Part shown: in pieces, positions 34,227-42,343 of the stretch
Position numbering within the stretch: position 1 is the first letter of the stretch
How the letters are laid out: each line of letters opens with the position of its first letter
NCBI RefSeq assembly: GCF_030813235.1
Contig: NZ_JAUSUB010000009.1
Span: 84,231-148,230, forward strand
Source: Cytobacillus purgationiresistens
GTDB lineage: Bacteria > Bacillota > Bacilli > Bacillales > Cytobacillaceae
Length of the DNA: 64,000 nt
Direction of reading: 5' to 3'
Notes under the pieces: model-generated
The model's input: the letters and a program-made list of their open reading frames with translations, nothing else
The model's database searches: none
Told to the model about the DNA's origin: nothing
Program-made: the position numbers and the translations under genes

Positions 34227-34736
34227 ATGAGTAAAGGAATATTTAAGTTTTTATTTTGGTCGATGATTGTTTTTTATATTTTTTTAATAGTAGAATTGCT
34301 GTTTTTATCAAGAGGCGGGTATAGGAATGTCAATCTTGTACCTTTTGAAACCATTACCAGTTATATAAATGTAGATAATGGCATACGCAGAAAGTTAGTG
34401 GATGTGAATGTGTGGGGCAATATCCTGATGTTTGTTCCAGCAGGAATGTATCTTATGATTTTTAATAAAGGGGAATTTTTAAAAACCCTTCTCATAATAT
34501 GCGGACTTTCTATTGCTGCTGAAACCATTCAATATATTTTTGCTATTGGAGCAACAGATATAGATGATGTGATTTTGAATACATTTGGCGGTTTTATCGG
34601 GATACTGATTTACTTGGTATTGGCGAAAATCTTCAAAAGTGAACATCGTATAAAGAAATTTATTGCGGCTATTTCTGGTTTAGTAGGCATACCCGTTTTA
34701 ATTATTGCTATTATCGTTACGATTGTTAATTGGTAG
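34227..34736 (+). CDS. VanZ family membrane protein
   Basis: The protein has 169 residues. Four helices are seen, and the VanZ-like signature includes YRNVNLVPFETI near residue 35, WGNILMFVPAGMYL near 70 and GATDIDDVILNTFGGFIG near 115. VanZ-like proteins occur in many genomes with no clear role except low-level teicoplanin resistance in one case. GGGGGAG is 7 bases from the ATG. Confidence 0.85.
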   Translation: MSKGIFKFLFWSMIVFYIFLIVELLFLSRGGYRNVNLVPFETITSYINVDNGIRRKLVDVNVWGNILMFVPAGMYLMIFNKGEFLKTLLIICGLSIAAETIQYIFAIGATDIDDVILNTFGGFIGILIYLVLAKIFKSEHRIKKFIAAISGLVGIPVLIIAIIVTIVNW

Positions 34737-34740
34737 CTGT

Positions 34741-34769
34741 AACCCCTCACATCTTGAGGGGTTTTTGTT
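34741..34769 (+). terminator. Terminator of the VanZ-like gene
   Basis: AACCCCTCA and TGAGGGGTT arms (34741-34749, 34755-34763) are followed by TTTTGTTT. Confidence 0.88.
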
Positions 34770-34870
34770 TACCACTTCAGAGGATAAGTTCTGGCAGTTA
34801 GTCATTTTATTTAAGATAAAACGTTGGCCTGCTTTAGATATTTTTTAAAAAGCTCAGCTTTAATATTCCC

Positions 34871-35668
34871 TTATTTGATGCGTCTGCCCTTTCCATGAGG
34901 AATAACCATTGGCGTGCCAAAAATTGGATCGCCTACTATATCGCAATCCAAATCAAATACCTTCTTTACCAAGTCTGGCGTAATCACTTCTTCAGGCTTT
35001 CCTTTCCCATATACCTGCTGATTTTTAATGGCAATAATGGAATGTGCATATCTGCTAGCTAAGTTGATATCATGCAACACCATGAGTATCGTTCTTTTTT
35101 CGGTTTGGTTTAACTTGTATAACAGATCCAGTATTTCAATCTGATGGGTAAGATCCAAATAAGTAGTTGGCTCATCCAGTAAAATAATGCTCGTATCCTG
35201 CGCTAACGTCATGGCAATCCATGCCCGCTGTCTTTGTCCGCCAGAGAGCGAGTCGACCGTACGATCCTTTAATGATTCCAGTCCAGTGACTCGAATCGCT
35301 TCCAGCACTTCTTCTTCGTCTTTCGTTGTCCACTGTTTCAGCCAATTTTGATAAGGAAATCGGCCTTGCTTCACTAATTGCATTACCGTCAACCCTTCTG
35401 GTACAGAATGGGATTGGGGAAGAATGGCCATTTTCTTGGCTACATCTTTAGTCGATTGTTTGGCAATTTCCTTGCCTTCCAATAATACAGCACCCGACAT
35501 CGGTTTTAGCAATCGTGCAATCGAACGAAGGAGAGTTGACTTCCCACACCCATTTCCTCCAATGAATACTGTAATTTCGCCCTCTGTGATCTCCACATCC
35601 AACTCTTTCAGAATAATGGAGTCCCCGTAGGAAAGAGTAAGCTGTTTTGTTTCAATTGCATTGACCAT
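34871..35668 (-). CDS. Ferric-siderophore ABC transporter, ATP-binding protein (FecE/YusV-like)
   Basis: This ATPase (265 residues) has Walker A GGNGCGKSTLLRS near 37, signature LSGGQRQRAWIAM near 140, Walker B IILLDEPTTYLD near 160 and the H-loop VLHDINLA. It energises uptake through the two FecCD permeases encoded just upstream (28-bp gap). The divergent binding-protein gene completes the system. Fur boxes between the two transcripts place it under iron control. Confidence 0.9.
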   Translation of the reverse strand: MVNAIETKQLTLSYGDSIILKELDVEITEGEITVFIGGNGCGKSTLLRSIARLLKPMSGAVLLEGKEIAKQSTKDVAKKMAILPQSHSVPEGLTVMQLVKQGRFPYQNWLKQWTTKDEEEVLEAIRVTGLESLKDRTVDSLSGGQRQRAWIAMTLAQDTSIILLDEPTTYLDLTHQIEILDLLYKLNQTEKRTILMVLHDINLASRYAHSIIAIKNQQVYGKGKPEEVITPDLVKKVFDLDCDIVGDPIFGTPMVIPHGKGRRIK

Positions 35669-35695
35669 GATTATCCTCCTCTCCTTGCAATGACC

Positions 35696-36751
35696 TTAGG
35701 ATGTTTTCGTTTTTAATAAAAGATAAATAAAATACGGAGCGCCGATACAGGCCGTGAAAACGCCTGCCGGAATTTCTAGCGGCGAAAATAGCGTACGGCC
35801 GATCAAGTCAGAGACTAATACTAAAATAGCGCCGATTAATGCAGAGATTGGCAATAATGCGCCAAAATTCGAGCCGACTAATCTCCTAGCCATATGCGGA
35901 GCCATTAAGCCAACAAACCCTATACCTCCAGCAAAAGCAACAGCACAACCAACTAATGCGGTGCTAATCGCCAGCATTACCATTCTTTGCTTCTGAACAT
36001 TACTTCCTAACCCGACAGCAACCTCTTCTCCCAGCTCCTGTACATTAATATTTCTTGAATAAATAAATGCAAAAAAGATGAAAGCTAAGCTCCAAGGCGC
36101 CAATATGAGTACATTTTGCCAAGATGCAGCTGAAACAGATCCAGTGATCCAAAGATTGACCTGACTTGCTCTGTATATCGGTCCAACAAGAATCATAAAT
36201 GTCGTTAAAGCTTTCATTAAAGCGGTTATTCCTATTCCAATCAGAACCAGCCGAATGGTTGATACGCCTTTTTTCCATGATAAGACATAGACCATAATAG
36301 CAGCCACTGCCGCACCTGTAAACGCCGCTACTGGCATCCAATTGATACTGACGGTTAATGAGTAGTTCTCGTCACTGAAGATCGTTAAGAAAGTTACTAC
36401 AGCTACTGAGGCTCCCCCAGTCAGGCCGATAATATCAGGCGAGGCCAGCGGGTTGCGGATCATGCCTTGAAGAATAGCACCTGCGACAGCTAAGCTCATA
36501 CCTACAAAAAGAGCAGTTAAGATTCTTGGAAGACGCAAATCAGTGATTACTAGGGTATCTAGGTCAGACCCTTGTCCCAAAAAAACTTGCAGTACTTGAA
36601 TGGGAGCTATGTACATCTCTCCTATTCCAGTGCTTGCCACAATGATGCTTAAAGTAAGCACTGCCATTATTGCGAAGATCATGCCAGCTCTTGGATATAA
36701 TAAAAATGAAACTTTTTCATTGTATAAGCGAAGGCTTTTATATTTTTTCAT
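35696..36751 (-). CDS. FecCD family iron-siderophore permease (second)
   Basis: The protein (about 351 residues) has nine or ten helices, with RLPRILTALFVGMSLAVAGAILQGMIRNPLASPDIIG near 80, the family signature. GAFVFAGGIGFVGLM-type loop for the ATPase contact is GGIGFVGLMAPHMARRL near 270. I start at ATG 36751 behind GAAAGGGG. It overlaps the upstream permease by 14 bp, so the two are translationally coupled. Confidence 0.9.
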   Translation of the reverse strand: MKKYKSLRLYNEKVSFLLYPRAGMIFAIMAVLTLSIIVASTGIGEMYIAPIQVLQVFLGQGSDLDTLVITDLRLPRILTALFVGMSLAVAGAILQGMIRNPLASPDIIGLTGGASVAVVTFLTIFSDENYSLTVSINWMPVAAFTGAAVAAIMVYVLSWKKGVSTIRLVLIGIGITALMKALTTFMILVGPIYRASQVNLWITGSVSAASWQNVLILAPWSLAFIFFAFIYSRNINVQELGEEVAVGLGSNVQKQRMVMLAISTALVGCAVAFAGGIGFVGLMAPHMARRLVGSNFGALLPISALIGAILVLVSDLIGRTLFSPLEIPAGVFTACIGAPYFIYLLLKTKTS

Positions 36752-37751
36752 TGCCGCCAAACCCCTTTCTTGCAATATAAATAAACAGAGGGGTTCCAAT
36801 TATAGCTGTCATGACTCCTACAGGTATTTCTCTCGGCATTAATATGTATCGGGATAGAATATCTGCTGCTATTAATACAATAGATCCTAATAAACCGGAA
36901 AAAGGAATCAGCCACCTGTGATCATTGCCTATGCAATAACGGGCAATATGCGGAATCACCATACCGATGAAGCCAATCGGCCCAGCAATGGCTACAGCTC
37001 CTCCAGCCAGTAGTATAACGGTTAAACCCATTATCAATTTCAACCTGCCTGTCTTTAGACCAAGACCTTTAGCAACGTCCTCTCCTGTCGCTAATACATT
37101 CATTTTGCTAGAAAACATCATTGATAGAACGATGCCTATGATGATATAAGGAAGAACCGAGGTTAATATCTCCATTTTCCTGCCGGCAACTGAACCGGCT
37201 AACCAAAAGAGCACTTGTTCAAATGCCGCTTCATTAGTCACTAGTATTCCTTGAGTCAGAGAAGAGAATAATGCTGCCATGGCCGCACCTGCAAGCGTGA
37301 TCTTCATCGGTGTCAGTCCATCTCTTCCGTTCATGCTAATTACATATACGCATAGGGCAGAAATAGCCGCACCTGCAATAGAAACAACGGTAAAATGCTG
37401 CAAATCACTCATGCCAAAGAAGGTCACGAACAGGACAATTGCAAATCCGGCTCCTGCATTAATTCCTAATATATCTGGTGAAGCTAACGGATTCTTAGTA
37501 AGGGTTTGCATAATGACACCAGCGATCGCTAGGCTAGCCCCCACTGTTGCGGCGATTAATGCACGAGGCAGCCTGACTGTCTGGAGAACAATATGCTCGT
37601 TAGAACCATTAAAGTGAATAAACGAATCCATTGCCATCGACCAGGTCGTATTGGTATATCCATAAACGATACTCATGCAAATGGCAGCTACTGTTAACAG
37701 GATGCCTGCGATCATTCCCAGCCATTTTTGTTTCGTGGTTTTTAATAACAT
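36738..37751 (-). CDS. FecCD family iron-siderophore permease (first)
   Basis: This permease of about 337 residues is homologous to the next gene: VRLPRALIAATVGASLAIAGVIMQ, then NPLASPDILGINAGAG, and GGAVAIAGPIGFIGMVIPH near 265 as the ATPase-contact loop. Paired non-identical permeases form the heterodimeric channel of siderophore importers (YfiZ/YfhA-like). I start at ATG 37751 behind AAGGAAA. An upstream ATG at 37802 has no binding site. Confidence 0.9.
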   Translation of the reverse strand: MLLKTTKQKWLGMIAGILLTVAAICMSIVYGYTNTTWSMAMDSFIHFNGSNEHIVLQTVRLPRALIAATVGASLAIAGVIMQTLTKNPLASPDILGINAGAGFAIVLFVTFFGMSDLQHFTVVSIAGAAISALCVYVISMNGRDGLTPMKITLAGAAMAALFSSLTQGILVTNEAAFEQVLFWLAGSVAGRKMEILTSVLPYIIIGIVLSMMFSSKMNVLATGEDVAKGLGLKTGRLKLIMGLTVILLAGGAVAIAGPIGFIGMVIPHIARYCIGNDHRWLIPFSGLLGSIVLIAADILSRYILMPREIPVGVMTAIIGTPLFIYIARKGFGGNEKI

Positions 37752-37845
37752 ATGAAATTTCCTTTTTATTATAAATTTGGTCACTAGAATCGAATCCATC
37801 ATCTATTAAATTCTTAAAATTAGTAAAATTGGTTTACTCTTATTA

Positions 37846-37891
37846 AATGATAATTATTGCCCAAAGTCAATGATTCTGAAAATCATTATCA
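37846..37891. promoter_or_regulatory. Fur boxes in the divergent siderophore-transport promoter region
   Basis: AATGATAATTATT (37846-37858) and TGATTCTGAAAATCATT with ATCA completing it (37871-37891) match the B. subtilis Fur pattern TGATAATNATTATCA. They lie between the permease operon and the binding-protein gene and can repress both when iron is plentiful. Confidence 0.72.
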
Positions 37892-37897
37892 ATTAGA

Positions 37898-37927
37898 TTG
37901 ACAAACGATTACATACAGATATATTAT
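37898..37927 (+). promoter_or_regulatory. Promoter of the siderophore-binding protein gene
   Basis: TTGACA (37898-37903) and TATTAT (37922-37927) are spaced by 18 bp and lie just downstream of the second Fur box. Confidence 0.5.
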
Positions 37928-37986
37928 TATACCGATCGTATAAACAATCAGAATACTTTCAATACATACTTTGGAGGGCTTTTAAT

Positions 37987-38967
37987 ATGAAGCGCAATCT
38001 ATCATTTATTTTGGTTTCAATATTCACTCTTATTCTACTTGCTGCCTGCGGCAGTGACAAGAATGAGAAATCAAACGCAACTGAGAAAAATGAAGCAAAT
38101 ACAAGCTACACAGTAAAACATGCAATGGGAGAAACCACATTGGATGAAGCGCCTAAAAGAATAGTCGTGTTAACCAATGAAGCAACTGAAGCCTTGCTGG
38201 CATTAGGAGTCAAACCTGTAGGCGCCGTTCAGTCATGGCTTGGTTCACCTTGGTATGATCATATTAGCAAGGATATGGAAGGCGTAGAAGTTGTTGGCGT
38301 TGAACACGAGGTAAATGTAGAAAAAATAGCTGCTCTTAAACCTGATTTAATCATAGGAAATAAGATTCGTCAGGAAGCTGTCTATGACAAATTGAATGCC
38401 ATTGCCCCTACCATTTTCTCAGAAACACTTCGTGGTGATTGGAAGGAAAACTTTGCATTATATGCTGAAGCCTTAAACCAAAAGGAACAAGGTGAAAAAA
38501 TTCTTGCAGACTTCGATAACAATGTAGAAACCCTAAAAGGACAACTAGGGGAGAAAACAAATCAAGAAATCTCTGTCGTCCGCTTCATGGCAGATAAAGT
38601 ACGAATCTATTACACTGATTCATTCTCAGGTGTCATCTTTGATCAATTAGGATTCAAGCATGCCGAGCACCAAGCAGAGCTATTCACTGAAGATAATCAG
38701 CTAGGGAACCTGGCAATTGATGTAGGAAAAGAAGTCATCCCGAAAATGGACGGAGATATCTTATTCTACTTCACCTATGCAGTCCCTGGAGATAAAATTG
38801 CCGTTGATACTGCAAAAGAATGGACAAATGATCCACTCTGGAATAACTTGAGTGTTGTGAAAAATGGCAAGTCTTATGAAGTAGATGATGCAACATGGAA
38901 TACATCTGGTGGTGTATTATCAGCTAATATTGTGTTGGAGGATTTGGAGAAAATTCTGCTTCCTTAA
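37987..38967 (+). CDS. Siderophore-binding lipoprotein (YfiY-like)
   Basis: The solute-binding protein (326 residues) has a lipoprotein signal ending LLAACGS (Cys at residue 21), so it is anchored outside the membrane. The periplasmic-binding TroA/FepB-type fold has RIVVLTNEATEALLALG near 58 and LKPDLIIGNKIRQE near 118. It delivers a ferric hydroxamate-type siderophore to the divergent ABC system. Similarity is closest in my judgement to YfiY. AAAGGAGG-type site TTTGGAGGG precedes it. Confidence 0.9.
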   Translation: MKRNLSFILVSIFTLILLAACGSDKNEKSNATEKNEANTSYTVKHAMGETTLDEAPKRIVVLTNEATEALLALGVKPVGAVQSWLGSPWYDHISKDMEGVEVVGVEHEVNVEKIAALKPDLIIGNKIRQEAVYDKLNAIAPTIFSETLRGDWKENFALYAEALNQKEQGEKILADFDNNVETLKGQLGEKTNQEISVVRFMADKVRIYYTDSFSGVIFDQLGFKHAEHQAELFTEDNQLGNLAIDVGKEVIPKMDGDILFYFTYAVPGDKIAVDTAKEWTNDPLWNNLSVVKNGKSYEVDDATWNTSGGVLSANIVLEDLEKILLP

Positions 38968-38974
38968 ATGAATG

Positions 38975-39009
38975 AAAACCTTGAGTTCCTGAGTGGACTC
39001 AAGGTTTTT
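38975..39009 (+). terminator. Terminator of the binding-protein gene
   Basis: AAAACCTTGAGTTC and GGACTCAAGGTTTTT arms form a perfect stem directly after the stop codon. Confidence 0.88.
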
Positions 39010-39223
39010 CTGCCTTTCAAGATTTTTTCCAAATGCTTATTTCCCCTACATCCAATCACATTGTCTACCGCCCTTTCCAGTTTAAAGGACATTATAGTTT
39101 CTTTATGGCAAAGGATAGAACTAGAAGCACCTCTCAAAATTCCACGCCAGGAAAATTCCTGGCTCTATTCATGCGTAACGAATGTAGTATAATTTACAGT
39201 ATGTCTATTATGAGGTGTATAGT

Positions 39224-39370
39224 ATGCCAGATGAACCATACGTAGATTTACGTGTAAGAAGGACAAGAAAATCGATTCTCTATAATGGTCACACACACTT
39301 TTAAATTAGATGAAATTCAATCAGCCTTTGATCAAGCGAAACCATTAAGGTTATTGTCGATTTAGCATAA
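39224..39370 (+). pseudogene. Fusion scar: TetR N-terminus joined to alcohol dehydrogenase C-terminus
   Basis: From ATG 39224 (behind GAGGTG at 6 bases) the frame reads MPDEPYVDLRVRRTRKSI, the usual start of a TetR regulator, then breaks off. The following bases encode VTHTFKLDEIQSAFDQA and, after a small frameshift, ETIKVIVDLA-stop. This resembles the C-terminus of a zinc-type alcohol dehydrogenase. A deletion has joined two genes. A TATAAT at 39188-39193 may still drive it. Confidence 0.6.
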
Positions 39371-39460
39371 TATCCGTTTCAATCATTTTAAAAAAAGAGC
39401 GCAATCTAAACTTCACCCTCTATTTTATACATCGCGTATATATTATAAACCTGCTTAATG

Positions 39461-40149
39461 TGTAGAGATAATAAAGGTGGTTCATTTTGTTCCTAGAAAT
39501 ACAATAACCATCTATCAGTCACTTTGATAGATGGTTATTAAAGATGTTTTAAAAATTGTTTTTCTTCAATTCTAATTTTCCGAAGAATAAAGTTGGTTCA
39601 TTTCGGAAGACGAATCTTCAATAATCGTCACTAGATCCTTTTATTCCTGATTAAACCACAGTGGATCTTTGTCATCAACGTCGCCATTATAATTGATTAG
39701 AATTTCATCTCCTGCTTTTATATCTGTGTAAGCATAAAAGTCAAATGTGTGATTTTTAAAGTTAATCTCATAAATGGCATTAGGTTCATAAGAATGATTA
39801 AACAACATTCCATACCCAAGAAGGATAGCAGATTGATCTAATCCATACTCAAAAGCATAATCAGCGAGTAATGTTTGCTCAATGTATTGATGCTGGTCAT
39901 TTGGATAAGAAATTACAGGTGCCACATGTAAAAGTTCTCCTTTTTTGATTTCACATGTAGTAAATACCCCTCTATTAAATTCTCCATCACTTAATGGAGA
40001 TGTTTTAACCTCAATCATGTTTGTTCGCCTACTCACTTTTTAAAATATTCTTTCTAACTGTAACATTAATTTGAACGTTGAGCTCTTTTTATTTGTTTTT
40101 ATTTTACACGACTTTATTATAAATTAAACAACTTTATTGTCACCGAACA
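39461..40149 (-). mobile_element. Tn7-like unit carrying only a SET-domain gene
   Basis: The left end begins TGTAGAGATAATAAAGG (39461) with a second site at 39584-39603. A hairpin with AATAACC/GGTTATT arms (39498-39541) lies between. The right end has two tandem ACTTTATT cores at 40111 and 40131 and closes with ACA at 40147-40149. Total length is 689 bp. No matching 5-bp target duplication is seen. Confidence 0.6.
39641..40018 (-). CDS. SET domain protein (second of two)
   Basis: The protein has about 125 residues and consists almost solely of a SET domain: FNRGVFTTCEIKKGELLH, LLGYGMLFNHSYEPNAIY with the NHS core, then KAGDEILINYNGD and PLWF at the end. It is the shorter paralogue of the protein at 26.7 kb. 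A SAM-dependent methyltransferase role is expected; the target is unknown. It is the only gene between two Tn7-like ends. The start is uncertain: ATG 40018 or GTG 40036. Confidence 0.82.
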   Translation of the reverse strand: MIEVKTSPLSDGEFNRGVFTTCEIKKGELLHVAPVISYPNDQHQYIEQTLLADYAFEYGLDQSAILLGYGMLFNHSYEPNAIYEINFKNHTFDFYAYTDIKAGDEILINYNGDVDDKDPLWFNQE

Positions 40150-40316
40150 CTAGCTTCTTTCTCGGCAACTTTATGAATAGAAAATGTTTGAGTATGTCCT
40201 GTACTAAAAAAATGGACTGCAATGGATGTAATTCTAAGTGTCCAACCAGCTTTTATACTAAAAACTTTCGCATGAATAATGGATAAGCACCAGATTAGTG
40301 CATTATCTACTAAATT
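40140..40316 (-). pseudogene. Unrecognised ORF remnant inside a solo right-end unit
   Basis: A 58-codon frame reads NLVDNALIWCLSIIHAKVFS, then AGWTLRITSIAVHFFSTGHTQ, and stops in the neighbouring Tn7-like end. It has no start codon and looks like the 3' piece of a lost gene. The 300-bp gap around it otherwise holds only repeats. Confidence 0.3.
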
Positions 40317-40389
40317 TTAAAGTTCGTTTAACCCTTTACGTCGTTTTGATAATCTTGTTTAGTAGAACCCATTCTCCTAAAAACAAAAA

Positions 40390-40505
40390 CATCCGTTCTC
40401 TTATTTTGATTATAAGCGAACGGATGTAATATATTCAAATATTAAACAACTTTATTTTTTTAAACGACTTTATTGTAAATGCAACAACTTTATTGTCACT
40501 CTACA
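40390..40505 (-). repeat. Solo Tn7-like right end with terminator hairpin
   Basis: Three ACTTTATT cores start at 40449, 40467 and 40487, and the terminus ACA is at 40503-40505, 8 bases beyond the last core. A hairpin with ACATCCGTT/AACGGATGT arms (about 40390-40432) lies inward and is followed, on the minus strand, by a T run. Only 6 bases (ATTAAA) separate this end from the TGT of the next unit. Confidence 0.65.
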
Positions 40506-40511
40506 ATTAAA

Positions 40512-41339
40512 TGTAGCAATAAAATAAAATTTGATTAAAAAGTTCCCTTCAATCCTTATTTAACGGCAAACGTAAAAAAAGCCATTTGAAAAAAAATTAG
40601 TCAAAATGAATTTACTCTTTTAGCTAAGTATTAGATTTTTATAAAAAAGTTTGATCACAAGAATCCGTTTATACCCCTAAGTTTAGTGCTTTGTATCCAC
40701 AAGTAATTTTATCTCTTTTATTTGTTCTATGTGTCGCTGTTCATGCAAATATATCTGTTCAATCCACTGATCAAGAGGTAATTCACCTAAAGCAGGATGC
40801 TTCACTGATTTTTCCTCCAATATGGATTTATCTTCTATAGTACTAAGAAAAGCCATCAATTTTTTTCTCGAATCATTTAACAAATCAATTATTTGTGGAA
40901 CTTCAAATGATTCTACATTTGGTTCAACGATCTTTGGAGCTTTAATCTTTTTCGTTCTATCCAATAGTATGAATTGAACATTTTTACGTTCTTTTTGAGT
41001 ACGATCATTCTCTTTTAATCCCCATGCAATAGCCTTTATAGATGCCTCTTCCACTAAAACTAAGTGATGGCAAACTTGTGCTATACTCCACATATTCATA
41101 TCTGGCTTACTATTAAGTTGAACCTCACTTAATAAAGCAATTTCCTTTACTAGGTTATTTCTCGTTTCATACAGATTTTCATTTACTAATTTATTCATGA
41201 GATTTTCCCCTTTACCAGAAAGTGCGTACTTAGATTCCTATTCTGCTTTCATTCGTCTTATACCTTTATTTGAATAAAAAAATTGCCTAGATAGATATAT
41301 CTAAGGCAAAAAACTTCGTGACTTTATTTTAAATCTACA
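40512..41339 (-). mobile_element. Tn7-like unit carrying only a DinB gene
   Basis: The left end starts TGTAGCAATAAAATAAAA at 40512, followed by TTTGATTA; two more sites lie at about 40588-40608 and 40633-40656. The right end is a single ACTTTATT core (41321-41328) with ACA 8 bases on (41337-41339). Length is 828 bp. The next unit's TGT is 7 bases away. Confidence 0.62.
40683..41198 (-). CDS. DinB family protein
   Basis: The 171-residue four-helix protein has the metal-binding histidines of the DinB/YfiT superfamily: WSIAQVCHHLVLVEEAS near residue 37 and IYLHEQRHIEQIKEI near 148. DinB-like proteins are often thiol transferases or of unknown role. The gene has a GGGGAAAATC leader and is the single gene of its Tn7-like unit. 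A terminator hairpin (TTGCCTTAGAT...) lies upstream toward glmS. Confidence 0.85.
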   Translation of the reverse strand: MNKLVNENLYETRNNLVKEIALLSEVQLNSKPDMNMWSIAQVCHHLVLVEEASIKAIAWGLKENDRTQKERKNVQFILLDRTKKIKAPKIVEPNVESFEVPQIIDLLNDSRKKLMAFLSTIEDKSILEEKSVKHPALGELPLDQWIEQIYLHEQRHIEQIKEIKLLVDTKH

Positions 41340-41346
41340 TTAAATA

Positions 41347-42338
41347 TGTAGAGATAATAAAGTTGTTTAATTTTATTCTTAAAAATACAATAACCTCCTT
41401 TCTAATAATCGTTTAGGAGGTTATTAAAGTTATTTAAGAATTTATTTACACACTGAAAGATAGTTTAAGGATAATAAAGTTGTTTAATTTTCAAAAAGCG
41501 AATAGTACAACATACCCTTTCTCAACCTTTTATTTATCCAATTCACCTCGTTTTGGACTTAATAAAATAATTAAACTAATCCTCCCAATAAAAAATAGCA
41601 TCCATGACTAAATACCCTCTAGGTTCACGATAGATTGTTGGAATTTTCGTCTGAAAAGACAAAGGTTGATTTATTTTTTCAGCTTCCAACAATTCATAAT
41701 CAAACTCTTTTAAGGCTTGTTTCAATTTTTCTTCAATGGTTTGAAATTTCTCGCTTAAATATAATAGATTTGGACCACCAAGTAAAGAACCGTATGCCCC
41801 ACCAACTACTTCGTTCGTTTCGATACGAATTGTTTTATATCTGTCATCTCCGCCCATGATTACTACAGGTGCTAAACGACAAATATCAATAATAATCCCT
41901 TCTGTCTTTATCTCTCGACGACCGTACTTCTCTTCAACGACTATAACATCTTCTTTTTGATAACAAAAAAGTTCAACAAAGGAGGCGTAGCCACTGCCAA
42001 AATGATTCCACTCTGCTTCACATACTAAATTAGGAATACGGTTTATTCGATGAAATAACCGTCGGATATGTGCTTCAATTTCTTGCTCATTATTTGTATC
42101 ATATGGGAAATTGTTCCCTACCATTTTCCCTTCAATTAAGTCTTGTAATTGTTCATTAGAAAACATAAAGCACATCTCCTTTTTTCTTCACTGTACGAAT
42201 ACCGAAACTTCTTCTTTCTCAGAGAAACAAGAAAAGATGGTATGAAGAACCAATTCCACACCATCTTTTTAAATATCTTTATTATTTTTTAAATGACTTT
42301 ATTGTAAATTAAAACAACTTTATTATTATTTGTAAACA
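41347..42338 (-). mobile_element. Tn7-like unit carrying one unknown gene
   Basis: The left end TGTAGAGATAATAAAGTT (41347) is nearly identical to that at 39461. It has the same hairpin layout (AATAACCTCC/GGAGGTTATT, 41387-41430) and a second site at about 41466-41490. The right end has ACTTTATT cores at about 42297 and 42317 and ACA at 42336-42338. Exactly 5 bases (TAAAA) separate it from the TGT of the next unit. Length is 992 bp. Confidence 0.65.
41576..42166 (-). CDS. Hypothetical protein, cargo of a Tn7-like unit
   Basis: A soluble acidic protein of about 196 residues: EAHIRRLFHRINRIPNLVCE, SGYASFVELFCYQKEDVIVV, and GGAYGSLLGGPNLLYL near 127. I recognise no family. The ATG at 42166 has AAGGAG 9 bases before it; the ORF's first ATG (42175) abuts AAGGAG and is unlikely. 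Being a lone cargo gene among mobile ends, it may be a defence, immunity or modification protein, but nothing in it shows which. Confidence 0.62.
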   Translation of the reverse strand: MFSNEQLQDLIEGKMVGNNFPYDTNNEQEIEAHIRRLFHRINRIPNLVCEAEWNHFGSGYASFVELFCYQKEDVIVVEEKYGRREIKTEGIIIDICRLAPVVIMGGDDRYKTIRIETNEVVGGAYGSLLGGPNLLYLSEKFQTIEEKLKQALKEFDYELLEAEKINQPLSFQTKIPTIYREPRGYLVMDAIFYWED

Positions 42339-42343
42339 TAAAA

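Noticed and set aside
38968..39245. Plus-strand ORFs after the siderophore-binding protein gene
   Set aside because: The first begins within the terminator hairpin; neither has a binding site or recognisable domain.
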